Origin: Actinacidiphila rubida
GTDB taxonomy: Bacteria; Actinomycetota; Actinomycetes; Streptomycetales; Streptomycetaceae
Reading direction: 5' to 3'
DNA: 64,000 nucleotides
NCBI RefSeq assembly: GCF_900110255.1
Contig: NZ_FODD01000020.1
Span: forward strand, 62,001 to 126,000
Of the stretch, positions 33,243 to 41,276 are shown piece after piece. How positions within the stretch are numbered: position 1 is the first letter of the stretch; each line of letters starts with the position of its first letter. The translations under genes and the position numbers were made by a program. The notes under the pieces were generated by a model that was given only the letters and a program-made list of their open reading frames with translations, was not told the origin of the DNA and searched no databases.

Positions 33243-33890
33243 ATGGCACGGCGATACGACTGCTCCGACGCGACCGACCGGATCACCGGCCTGCGCGAGG
33301 CCACCTCGGCGATCAAGCGCGGCGAACTCGTCGTGCTGCCCACCGACACCGTCTACGGCATCGGTGCGGACGCCTTCGACAAGGACGCGGTCGGCGACCT
33401 GCTGGAGGCCAAGGGGCGCGGCCGCAACATGCCCTCGCCGGTGCTGGTCGGCTCCCCGAACACCTTGCACGGCATCGTCACCGACTTCTCCGAGCAGGCG
33501 TGGGAGCTCGTCGACGCCTTCTGGCCCGGCGCCCTGACGCTGGTCACCAAGCACCAGCCGTCCCTCAACTGGGACCTCGGCGACACCCGCGGCACCGTCG
33601 CGGTCCGGATGCCGCTGCACCCGGTCGCCATCGAACTGCTCACCGCCACCGGGCCGATGGCCGTCTCCAGCGCGAACCTCACCGGGCACCCGTCGCCGCA
33701 GGACTGCGACAGCGCCCAGGAGATGCTCGGCGACTCGGTGGCCATCTATCTCGACGGCGGTGCCACGCCGGCCGCCGTGCCCTCGTCCATCGTGGACGTC
33801 ACGGGCACGGTGCCGGTGCTGCTGCGGGCCGGGGCGATCAGCGCGGAGGAGCTGCGCAAGGTCGTACCCGACTTGCAGGAGCGCAGTTGA
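33243..33890 (+). CDS. L-threonylcarbamoyladenylate synthase (Sua5/YwlC/TsaC)
   Basis: The enzyme makes threonylcarbamoyl-AMP from threonine, bicarbonate and ATP, the first step of the t6A modification at position 37 of ANN-decoding tRNAs. The product is 215 residues of the YrdC fold: basic N-terminal segment with VVLPTDTVYGIGADAF, KGRGRNMPSPVLVG, FWPGALTLV, and AVSSANLTGHPSP. The length fits the short TsaC form with a modest C-terminal extension, rather than full-length Sua5. Its stop overlaps the TTG start of the phosphatase gene. Confidence 0.93.
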   Translation: MARRYDCSDATDRITGLREATSAIKRGELVVLPTDTVYGIGADAFDKDAVGDLLEAKGRGRNMPSPVLVGSPNTLHGIVTDFSEQAWELVDAFWPGALTLVTKHQPSLNWDLGDTRGTVAVRMPLHPVAIELLTATGPMAVSSANLTGHPSPQDCDSAQEMLGDSVAIYLDGGATPAAVPSSIVDVTGTVPVLLRAGAISAEELRKVVPDLQERS

Positions 33891-34567
33891 CGCCCGATGG
33901 GCGTGGCATACGGGGGTACGAAGGCGCACCGACCGTCCCGGCACCGGGCGGGGGCCCGGCAGGGCTGGGCTCGCGCGACGTATTCCGGGTGCTCCACGTC
34001 TGCACGGGGAACGTGTGCCGCTCGCCGATGGCCGAGCGGCTGATGAAGCACGGCCTGGCCCAGCGGGTGGGGGCCGCCGGGTCGGGCATCATCGTGGAGT
34101 CGGCGGGCACCTGGGGCCACGAGGGGGCGCCGATGGAGGCGCACGCCGCGGCGGTCCTCACCGAGTTCGGCGCCGACCCGTCCGGCTTCGTCGGACGGGA
34201 ACTGCTCGACGACCACGTCATCGACGCCGACCTGGTGCTCACCGCCACCCGCGACCACCGGGCCCAGGTCATCTCCATGGGCCACGCGGCCGGGCTGCGC
34301 ACCTTCACGCTCAAGGAGTTCACCCGCCTGGTGCGGGCGATAGACACCGCCACGCTGCCCGAGGACGGCGTCACCGCCCGGGCCCGCGCCCTGGTGCAGG
34401 CCGCCGCCGCGCTGCGCGGCTGGCTGCTGGCCCCCAGCCCCGACGCGGACGAGGTGCACGACCCCTACGGCGCGCCCGTGGGGTACTTCCGCAGCATCGG
34501 CGACGAGATCCAGACCGCGCTCGACCCGGTCGTCACCGCGCTGACCGGAGTCACCGCCACCGTTTAG
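33887..34567 (+). CDS. Low-molecular-weight protein tyrosine phosphatase
   Basis: The catalytic loop CTGNVCRS (Cys39 and Arg45) and the general acid in VHDPYG identify the LMW-PTP family. The product is 226 residues if translation starts at the TTG at 33887, which overlaps the previous stop (TTGA) and implies coupling; no better upstream start exists. The first 25 residues are Gly/Pro-rich and probably disordered. The family dephosphorylates Tyr or arginine residues of proteins; the substrate here is unknown. Confidence 0.88.
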   Translation: MTPDGRGIRGYEGAPTVPAPGGGPAGLGSRDVFRVLHVCTGNVCRSPMAERLMKHGLAQRVGAAGSGIIVESAGTWGHEGAPMEAHAAAVLTEFGADPSGFVGRELLDDHVIDADLVLTATRDHRAQVISMGHAAGLRTFTLKEFTRLVRAIDTATLPEDGVTARARALVQAAAALRGWLLAPSPDADEVHDPYGAPVGYFRSIGDEIQTALDPVVTALTGVTATV

Positions 34568-34644
34568 GGCGCATCCGCAGCGCGGCCCCCCGCACCCGCC
34601 CCTACAGTGGGAGGCGAGATCGCCTCTCCCGCAGGGAGTGCACC

Positions 34645-35979
34645 ATGCCGGTCGCCGACATCACACTGACATCCGCGCCAGCCCTGGCGGCCGACGCACG
34701 GCCCGCAGCCGGCGGCCCGTCCGCCGCCACCCCGATGCCCGCGGACTTCGCCGCGCTGCGCCGCCAGGACCCCGAGCTGGCCGGCGTGCTGCTGGCCGAG
34801 CTGGACCGGCAGAGCAGCTGCCTGCAACTGCTGGCGGGGGAGAACTTCACCTCCACCGCCGTGCTCGCCGCCCTCGGCTCGCCGCTGGCCAACAAGTACG
34901 CCGAGGGCTATCCCGGCCACCGCCACCACGCCGGCTGCGAGCTGGTGGACCTGGCGGAACGCCTCGCCGTCGAGCGCGCCACCGCCCTGTTCGGGGCGGC
35001 GCACGCCAACGTCCAGCCGTACTCCGGCTCCTCCGCGGTGCTCGCCGCCTACGCGGCGCTGCTGGTGCCCGGCGACACCGTGCTCGCCACCGCTCTGCCG
35101 CACGGCGGCCACCTCACCCACGGCTCGCGCGCCAACTTCTCCGGGCGCTGGTTCCACTTCGTGGGCTACGGCACCGGCCAGGACGGGCTGATCGACTACG
35201 ACCAGGTGCGCGACCTGGCCCGCAAGCACCGCCCCAAGGCCCTCGTGTGCGGGGCCATCGCCTACCCGCGGCACCTGGACTACGCGGCCTTCCGGGAGAT
35301 CGCCGACGACGTCGGCGCCTACCTGATCGCCGACGCCGCGCACACCCTGGGCCTGGTCGCGGGGGGCGCCGCCCCCAGTCCGGTGCCCTACGCCGACGTG
35401 GTGTGCGCCACCACCCACAAGACGCTGCGCGGACCGCGCGGCGGCCTGATCCTGTGCGGGGAGCACCTGGCGGACCGGGTGGACCGGGCGGTCTACCCGT
35501 TCTCCCAGGGCGGCCCGCACATGCACGCCATCGCCGCGAAGGCCGCCGCCTTCGCCGAGGCGGCCACCCCCGCCTTCTCCGCCTACGCCCACCAGGTCGT
35601 CGCGAACGCGCGGCTGCTTGCGGAGGCGCTGTGTGCGGAAGGTCTCGATGTGGTCACCGGTGGCACCGACACCCACCTCGTCACGGCCGGCGTCGGCCCG
35701 CTCGGCCTCGACGGGGCGACCGCCCGGGGACGCTGCACGGCGGCCGGGATACTCATCGACAAATGCCCCATTCCCTACGACCCGCGGCCCGCGGACGGCT
35801 GCACCGGCGTGCGCCTGGGCACTGCCGCGGTCACCACCCAGGGGATGGGTGAACGAGAGATTCCGCAGGTCGCGGGGCTGATCGGGCGGGCGCTGCGGGA
35901 GGACCGGGACACCGGTGCGGACGTCGCCGAGCTCGTGCGGCGCTTCCCGCCCTACCCCGGTTCCTACCCCGGCCGCTGA
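34645..35979 (+). CDS. Serine hydroxymethyltransferase-like PLP enzyme
   Basis: The product is 444 residues from the ATG at 34645 (CAGGGAG upstream). It follows the SHMT pattern: ENFTSTAVLAALGSPLANKYAEGYPG, substrate-binding residues in HGGHLTHGS, and PLP Lys259 in TTHKTLRGPRGG. SHMT exchanges serine and glycine with tetrahydrofolate. Streptomyces has another standard glyA elsewhere, and this copy, matching from memory SCO5364, has an N-terminal extension of about 30 residues and HAGCE where GxxYYGGxE is usual. A specialised substrate is therefore possible, for example another hydroxymethyl or aldol reaction. Confidence 0.85.
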   Translation: MPVADITLTSAPALAADARPAAGGPSAATPMPADFAALRRQDPELAGVLLAELDRQSSCLQLLAGENFTSTAVLAALGSPLANKYAEGYPGHRHHAGCELVDLAERLAVERATALFGAAHANVQPYSGSSAVLAAYAALLVPGDTVLATALPHGGHLTHGSRANFSGRWFHFVGYGTGQDGLIDYDQVRDLARKHRPKALVCGAIAYPRHLDYAAFREIADDVGAYLIADAAHTLGLVAGGAAPSPVPYADVVCATTHKTLRGPRGGLILCGEHLADRVDRAVYPFSQGGPHMHAIAAKAAAFAEAATPAFSAYAHQVVANARLLAEALCAEGLDVVTGGTDTHLVTAGVGPLGLDGATARGRCTAAGILIDKCPIPYDPRPADGCTGVRLGTAAVTTQGMGEREIPQVAGLIGRALREDRDTGADVAELVRRFPPYPGSYPGR

Positions 35980-36005
35980 CCCGGCCGCCCGCCCCGCGGA
36001 CCCCT

Positions 36006-36032
36006 GGACCACGGCCTGCGCGGCCGTGGTCC
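36006..36032. terminator. Terminator hairpin after the SHMT-like gene
   Basis: 11-bp stem GGACCACGGCC/GGCCGTGGTCC around TGCGC, 27 bases after the stop. Confidence 0.65.
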
Positions 36033-36201
36033 CAACCCCGGGACTTTCCCGCCGCGGCGCGGGTGCAACCGTCCGCGCTCCCTGTGAGTCTCGGAAGGTG
36101 TTCGCCGTCTCGGCCCGGCCACCACTAGGGTGTGACGCTGTGAGGTACCCCCGGACGTCCGCGCGAGCCCGTTGCGCCTTCGCACCCGTCGGAGGCGGCT
36201 C

Positions 36202-37509
36202 GTGCGCGAGTATCTGCTGACACTCTTCGTCACCGCGGCCGTGACCTATCTGCTGACCGGCCCGGTGCGGAAGTTCGCCATCGCCGCGGGCGCGATGCCT
36301 CCGATCCGCGACCGCGACGTGCATCAGGAGCCCACCCCGCGGCTCGGCGGCATCGCCATGTTCGGCGGGCTGTGCGCCGGCCTGCTGGTGGCCGCGCACC
36401 TCAGCAACCTCGGGGACGTCTTCACCCTGTCCAACGAGCCGCGCGCGCTGCTGTCCGGCGCCGGGCTGATCTGGCTGCTGGGCGTGCTCGACGACAAGTG
36501 GGGCGTGGACGCGCTGATCAAGCTCGGCGTGCAGATGATCGCCGCCGGCGTGATGGTCCTGCAGGGCCTCACCATCCTGTGGCTGCCGGTGCCGGGCGTC
36601 GGCACCGTCGCCCTCACCCCGATCCAGTCGACGCTGCTGACCGTCGCGCTCGTCGTCATCACCATCAACGCGGTGAACTTCGTGGACGGCCTCGACGGGC
36701 TGGCGGCCGGCATGGTCTGCATCGCCTCGATCGCGTTCTTCATGTACGCGTACCGCATCTGGTACGGCCACGGCATCGAGGCGGCCGCACCCGCCACCCT
36801 GTTCAGCGCGATCCTCATCGGGATGTGCCTCGGCTTCCTGCCGCACAACATCCACCCGGCGCGGATCTTCATGGGGGACTCGGGCTCGATGCTGATCGGC
36901 CTGGTGCTGTCCTCGGGTGCGATCTCCATCACCGGCCAGGTCGACCCCGACGCGATCACCGGGTTCACCGGGTCGACCCGCGAGACCGTCCACTTCATGG
37001 TGCCGGTCTACATGCCGCTGCTGCTGCCGATGACGATGATCGCCATCCCGGCCGCGGACCTGGTGCTCGCGGTGGTGCGCCGCACCTGGAAGGGCCAGTC
37101 GCCGTTCGCCGCGGACCGCGGCCACCTGCACCACCGGCTGCTGGAGATCGGCCACTCGCACGCCAGGGCCGTGTGGATCATGTACTTCTGGGCCGCGCTG
37201 ATCGCCTTCTCCGCGGTGGCCTTCTCGGTGCGGTCCTCCAGCCTGGGCATCGTGCTGGTGATCGTCGGCCTCAGCGCGCTCGGCCTGGTCGTGCTGCTGC
37301 TGCCGCGCGTGCGGCCGCGGGCCCCGCGCTGGGCGGAGTCGGTCGTTCCGCCGCGGTACCGCCGCCGTCGCCGCCGGATGGCGGCCGCCGCGGCCGCCGC
37401 CGAGCGGGAGATGCGCTCGGCCGACCGGCCGGCGCTCAACGGCTCGACCGCGATCGGCGACCGCTCGCGCCTGCCGGAACGCCGCAGCCCGGTGGACACC
37501 CGCCGCTGA
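36202..37509 (+). CDS. Undecaprenyl-phosphate GlcNAc-1-phosphate transferase (WecA/Rfe/TagO family)
   Basis: It transfers a sugar-1-phosphate from a UDP-sugar to undecaprenyl phosphate, starting synthesis of a cell-wall glycopolymer. The product is 435 residues from the GTG at 36202, after GGAGG. About ten membrane segments are evident. Signature loops are LDDKWGVD, NFVDGLDGLAAG, HPARIFMGDSGS and the HLHHRL motif. The C-terminal 65 residues are basic and Arg/Ala-rich, cytoplasmic. It precedes the atp operon, and with the LCP gene at 29716 could supply the lipid-linked chain that LCP enzymes attach to the wall. Confidence 0.92.
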   Translation: MREYLLTLFVTAAVTYLLTGPVRKFAIAAGAMPPIRDRDVHQEPTPRLGGIAMFGGLCAGLLVAAHLSNLGDVFTLSNEPRALLSGAGLIWLLGVLDDKWGVDALIKLGVQMIAAGVMVLQGLTILWLPVPGVGTVALTPIQSTLLTVALVVITINAVNFVDGLDGLAAGMVCIASIAFFMYAYRIWYGHGIEAAAPATLFSAILIGMCLGFLPHNIHPARIFMGDSGSMLIGLVLSSGAISITGQVDPDAITGFTGSTRETVHFMVPVYMPLLLPMTMIAIPAADLVLAVVRRTWKGQSPFAADRGHLHHRLLEIGHSHARAVWIMYFWAALIAFSAVAFSVRSSSLGIVLVIVGLSALGLVVLLLPRVRPRAPRWAESVVPPRYRRRRRRMAAAAAAAEREMRSADRPALNGSTAIGDRSRLPERRSPVDTRR

Positions 37510-37684
37510 GCAGGGCGGATCCCCGGCACAGCCGCGGCACATCCGCGCGGCATCCCCGGCACATCCCCGCACACCGCGGGACCGCTGCCGCGGCTGACCG
37601 CCCCCGGTGCGCCGAGTCGGATGTCTCACACCCGAACAAGGTCCGCGAAACGCCCGAACGCCCTAAATTGGGCGGCGTGTCGTG

Positions 37685-37700
37685 GTCACAGTCATGTGAC
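37685..37700. promoter_or_regulatory. Palindrome GTCACA-N4-TGTGAC upstream of atpI
   Basis: The arms GTCACA (37685-37690) and TGTGAC (37695-37700) are perfect. The form fits a dimeric regulator site, but I cannot assign the protein. Confidence 0.45.
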
Positions 37701-37740
37701 AGGCAGCACACCTCCATGGTAAAGACCGCCTCAAATACTT

Positions 37741-37756
37741 TGTGATACCGTTCACG
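37741..37756. promoter_or_regulatory. Candidate Rex operator upstream of the atp operon
   Basis: TGTGATACCGTTCACG resembles the Rex site TGTGAACN3TTCACA with three deviations. The flanks TT and AAA extend the symmetry. Rex senses NADH/NAD+ and is known to act on respiratory genes in Streptomyces; control of atp is an inference here. Confidence 0.45.
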
Positions 37757-37881
37757 AAAGCAGGGAAGTCGCCGATAGACCGGAGGAGTGGTCTACCGGC
37801 GCGAGGCACACCCTCGCTCCCTGACTACGCTCGTCTCCGACGACACCCGCTTGCCCAACTCCCGCCGGAGGAGCAGTCCCT

Positions 37882-38337
37882 ATGCAGAGCAACGATGCCC
37901 GGATTCTCCGCGGCTCGGCCTACGCCGCCGCGCCCGTCGGTGTGATCGCCACCGTCGTCAGTGCCTTCGCCGCAGGCGAAAAGGGCCTGGTCGGTGGGCT
38001 GGTGGCGATGGCCGTGGTGGCCGTCTTCTTCGCGGCGGGGTCGTGGGCCCTGATGCGCCTGACCCAGGACCGCCCGCAACTCGCCATGAGCGCGGGGATG
38101 CTGGTGTACGTGGTGCAGATCCTTCTCATCGGCGTCTTCATCGTCGCCTTCAAGGGCACCACCGCCTTCAACGGCCGCGCCTTCGGCCTGACTCTGCTCG
38201 TGACCGCGCTCGCCTGGGTCGGCGGCCAGATCCGCCAGACCCTCACGAGCCGGATGCTCTACGTGGACCCGCTGCCGTCGGTTCCTCCGCAGGAGGAGGC
38301 GACCCCGGTGAAGACGGGCTCCACCGATGGTGTCTAA
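37882..38337 (+). CDS. atpI: ATP synthase accessory protein I
   Basis: The product is 151 residues with four membrane segments (for example GVIATVVSAFAAG and LVYVVQILLIGVFIVAF), typical of the small AtpI that opens F-type ATPase operons and helps c-ring assembly. GGAGGAG precedes the start. The C-terminal 25 residues are acidic and Pro-rich. A gap of 285 bp to atpB may hold a second promoter. Confidence 0.9.
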   Translation: MQSNDARILRGSAYAAAPVGVIATVVSAFAAGEKGLVGGLVAMAVVAVFFAAGSWALMRLTQDRPQLAMSAGMLVYVVQILLIGVFIVAFKGTTAFNGRAFGLTLLVTALAWVGGQIRQTLTSRMLYVDPLPSVPPQEEATPVKTGSTDGV

Positions 38338-38622
38338 GGGGCGGGTAAAGAGCGTTCAAGCTGATCTGCTATCGTCCGGAATCGCATCTGGACGTGGAGG
38401 CCCCCTGCACTTGAGGAAGGTGCTGCCCCCGCGCCCATCGGTGTACTCGATTCCAGGGCCGCGGACGCGGCGCGGAATCCGGGTGACCGGTCTTCGATGC
38501 GGGCTCCCAGCGGACCGTGGCGGCTTTGCCACGCCTCGTTCGCAGTGCCGACCAGCGGCCTCAGCAGCCGCGCAGACACACAAGGTTGCCGTTTCTTATG
38601 CGTCACGACGAAGGAGTCACGG

Positions 38623-39429
38623 GTGAGTGCCCACACGCTGCTCGCTGAGGCTGGATGTCACATCCAGCACGACTGCGCATTCCCCGCTCCGGGCCTCAAC
38701 TCGTTCGACTTCAAGCCGATCTTCAGCATCGGCAGCTTCGACTTCACCAAGCCCATGCTGCTCGCGCTCATCTGCATGGTGCTGGTGGTCGGGTTCTTCT
38801 GGGCCGCGTTCAGCAAGCCCAAGCTGGTGCCGGGCAAGATGCAGATGGTCGGTGAGATCGGCTACAGCTTCGTCTCCCGCAGCATCGCCCGCGAGGTGAT
38901 CGGCAAGAAGGGCGACAAGTACGTCCCCTTCCTCACGTCGGTCTTCTTCTTCGTGTGGATCATGAACGTGATGTCCGTGATTCCGCTGGCGCAGTTCCCC
39001 GCCACCTCGCGGTTCGCGTTCCCGGTCGGCCTCGCCGCGCTCGTCTACATCACGTACATGTACCTGACGTTCAAGACGCACGGCTTCCGCGGCGGCATCA
39101 AGAACCTTGTCTGGCTCGACGGTCTGCCCAAGCCGCTCGTGCCGCTCATCGTGGTGCTGGAGTTCTTCTCCAACGTCATCCTCCGGCCGTTCACCCTCGC
39201 GGTGCGGCTCTGGGCCAACATGTTCGCCGGCCACATGCTGATCGTGATGTTCAGCGTCGCCACCTGGTACCTGCTGACCCCCGCGTGGTTCGCGGCGGTG
39301 TCCGGCGGTTCCTTCATCGTCGCGATCCTGCTGACCGCGCTCGAGGTGCTGATCCAGTTCCTTCAGGCGTACATCTTCACGCTGCTCGCCTCCATCTACA
39401 TCAGCGGAGCGCTCGAAGAGGGCCACTGA
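38623..39429 (+). CDS. atpB: ATP synthase subunit a
   Basis: Subunit a forms the proton half-channels of Fo. The product is 268 residues from the GTG at 38623, after AAGGAG. The essential Arg195 lies in LAVRLWANMFAGH. Five to six membrane helices are visible, and the C-terminal helix contains LEVLIQFLQAYIFTLLASIYI. It is followed 79 bases later by atpE. Confidence 0.96.
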   Translation: MSAHTLLAEAGCHIQHDCAFPAPGLNSFDFKPIFSIGSFDFTKPMLLALICMVLVVGFFWAAFSKPKLVPGKMQMVGEIGYSFVSRSIAREVIGKKGDKYVPFLTSVFFFVWIMNVMSVIPLAQFPATSRFAFPVGLAALVYITYMYLTFKTHGFRGGIKNLVWLDGLPKPLVPLIVVLEFFSNVILRPFTLAVRLWANMFAGHMLIVMFSVATWYLLTPAWFAAVSGGSFIVAILLTALEVLIQFLQAYIFTLLASIYISGALEEGH

Positions 39430-39508
39430 CCCCCAGCACCGCCTCTCCACCACCGGACTTCCGCTGGGAACCCCCCAACGGACCCCACCGCAAAGGAAGA
39501 CAAGGACA

Positions 39509-39754
39509 ATGTCTGCCGAGTTCGTTAACCTCGCCGCCGCCACCGTCGCGGGTCGTCTGGGCGCCGTCGCCTACGGTCTCGCCGCCATCGGCCCGGGCGT
39601 CGGTATCGGCCTGGTCTTCGGCCACTCCATCGAGGCCATGGCTCGCCAGCCCGAAGCCATGCCGATCATCCGCACGAACATGTTCCTCGGCTTCGCGCTC
39701 TGCGAGGTGCTCGCGCTGCTGGGTCTGGTCGTGCCCTTCATCTTCCAGAGCTGA
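39509..39754 (+). CDS. atpE: ATP synthase subunit c
   Basis: The product is 81 residues forming a hairpin of two helices. The glycine-rich first helix contains AAIGPGVGIGLVFG, the polar loop is ARQPEA, and the proton-binding carboxylate is Glu66 (ALCEVLALLG). RBS AAGGAAGACAAGGA precedes the ATG. The sequence is close to other Streptomyces c subunits, with no unusual changes. Confidence 0.97.
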   Translation: MSAEFVNLAAATVAGRLGAVAYGLAAIGPGVGIGLVFGHSIEAMARQPEAMPIIRTNMFLGFALCEVLALLGLVVPFIFQS

Positions 39755-39796
39755 GCTGTCCCTCACCGGTAGCTCAACTCGACGAAAGGTTCAGAC

Positions 39797-40348
39797 ATGA
39801 TGACCTTCCTGGCGGCTGAGGGGGCCCAGAACCCGCTCATCCCCGACACTGCCGAACTGATCGTCGGCCTGCTCTGCTTCTTCATCGTCTTCGGCATGCT
39901 CGGCAAGAAGCTCCTGCCGAACATCCAGAAGACCCTGGAGGAGCGCCACGACGCGATCGAGGGCGGCCTCGAGCGCGCGGAGAAGGCCCAGGCAGAGGCC
40001 AACCGCACGCTTGAGGAGTACAAGGCCCAGCTCGCCGACGCCCGTCACGAGGCTGCCCGGATCACCGAGCAGGCGCGTGAGCAGGGTGCGGCGATCATCG
40101 CCGAGATGCGCGAGGAGGGGCAGCGCCAGCGCGATGCCATCATCGCCGCGGGCCACGCCCAGATCGAGGCGGACCGCCGTCAGGTGACGGTGACGCTGCG
40201 CCAGGAAGTCGGCCGTATCGCCACCGACCTGGCCGGCAAGCTCGTCGGCGAGGCGCTGGAGGACAACGCCCGCCAGAGCCGCACCATCGACCGTTTCCTC
40301 GACGGGCTTGAGGAGTCGGCGTCCTCGACCGCTGAGGCGGCGCGATGA
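39797..40348 (+). CDS. atpF: ATP synthase subunit b
   Basis: The peripheral-stalk subunit, 183 residues. One N-terminal membrane helix (LIVGLLCFFIVFGMLG) is followed by a long charged coiled coil (about 45-170). Tandem ATG codons mark the start, after GAAAGG. Its end overlaps the atpH start by 4 bases (ATGA), implying coupled synthesis of the stalk subunits. Confidence 0.95.
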   Translation: MMTFLAAEGAQNPLIPDTAELIVGLLCFFIVFGMLGKKLLPNIQKTLEERHDAIEGGLERAEKAQAEANRTLEEYKAQLADARHEAARITEQAREQGAAIIAEMREEGQRQRDAIIAAGHAQIEADRRQVTVTLRQEVGRIATDLAGKLVGEALEDNARQSRTIDRFLDGLEESASSTAEAAR

Positions 40349-41160
40349 ATGGCGCGAGCCGCGAGGCGCTGGCCTCCGCGCGCGAGCAGCTCGACGCGTT
40401 GACCGACAACACCTCGGTCGACGTGGCGAAGCTCGCCGACGAGCTGGCCGCCGTCACCGTCCTGCTCGACCGCGAGAGCACGCTGCGCCGTGCCCTGACC
40501 GACCCGGCCCAGCCCGGTGACGCCAAGGCCGCACTCGCGCAGCGGCTGCTGGGCGGGCAGCTCGGCAGCGACGCCCTCGACGTGGTCACCGGCATGGTGC
40601 GGGCCCGCTGGTCGCAGTCCCGCGACCTGGTGGACTCCCTCGAGGAGCTCGCCGACAGCGCGGACCTCATCGCGTCGGAGCGGGCCGGCGGTCTGGACGA
40701 CGTCGAGGACGAGCTGTTCCGGTTCGGCCGGATCGTCGGGGGCAGCGGCGAGCTGCGCGCGGCGCTCACCGACCGCGTCGTCGGCACCGAGGCCAAGACC
40801 CGCCTGCTGCACCAGCTGCTGGACGGCCGGGCCAACCCGGTCACCGAGCGCCTGGTCATCCGGCTGGTCACCGCACCGCGAGGACGTAGCCTGGATGGCG
40901 GGATCGAATCCCTGTCCAAGCTGGCCGCCGCCCGCCGGGGCCGGATGGTCGCGGAGGTCGTCTCGGCGACTCCGCTCAGCGACCGGCAGAAGGAGCGGCT
41001 CGGCGACGCGCTGGCCTCGATCTACGGCCGTCGTGTGCACCTGAACCTCGACGTGGACCCCGCGGTCCTCGGCGGCGTGCGGGTGCGGGTCGGCGACGAG
41101 GTGATCAACGGTTCCATCGCGGATCGCCTCGACGAAGCGGCCCGGCGCATGGCCGGCTGA
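40345..41160 (+). CDS. atpH: ATP synthase subunit delta
   Basis: The product is 271 residues, longer than the ~180 of E. coli, as in other Actinobacteria, where an extra N-terminal segment precedes the helical bundle. The C-terminal part shows the conserved VVSATPLSDRQKERLGDAL and DPAVLGGVRVRVGDEVINGS. It connects the peripheral stalk to F1. Confidence 0.94.
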   Translation: MNGASREALASAREQLDALTDNTSVDVAKLADELAAVTVLLDRESTLRRALTDPAQPGDAKAALAQRLLGGQLGSDALDVVTGMVRARWSQSRDLVDSLEELADSADLIASERAGGLDDVEDELFRFGRIVGGSGELRAALTDRVVGTEAKTRLLHQLLDGRANPVTERLVIRLVTAPRGRSLDGGIESLSKLAAARRGRMVAEVVSATPLSDRQKERLGDALASIYGRRVHLNLDVDPAVLGGVRVRVGDEVINGSIADRLDEAARRMAG

Positions 41161-41276
41161 CAGCCACCAACTCAACAGGTATGAACGCGGCCCCGAGTTG
41201 GGCCGACAGTGTCCCCTGGGGGAGTCCCCCAGACCCCCCAGAATTTCGGGCCCAACAAGGAGAGCAGGGAACCCAG

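Larger units (their letters stand above)
37510..37881. other. Control region of the ATP synthase operon
   Basis: 372 bp without genes. It holds a 16-bp inverted repeat (37685-37700), a candidate Rex operator (37741-37756) and the GGAGGAG ribosome binding site of atpI. The rest is ordinary intergenic sequence. Confidence 0.6.
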
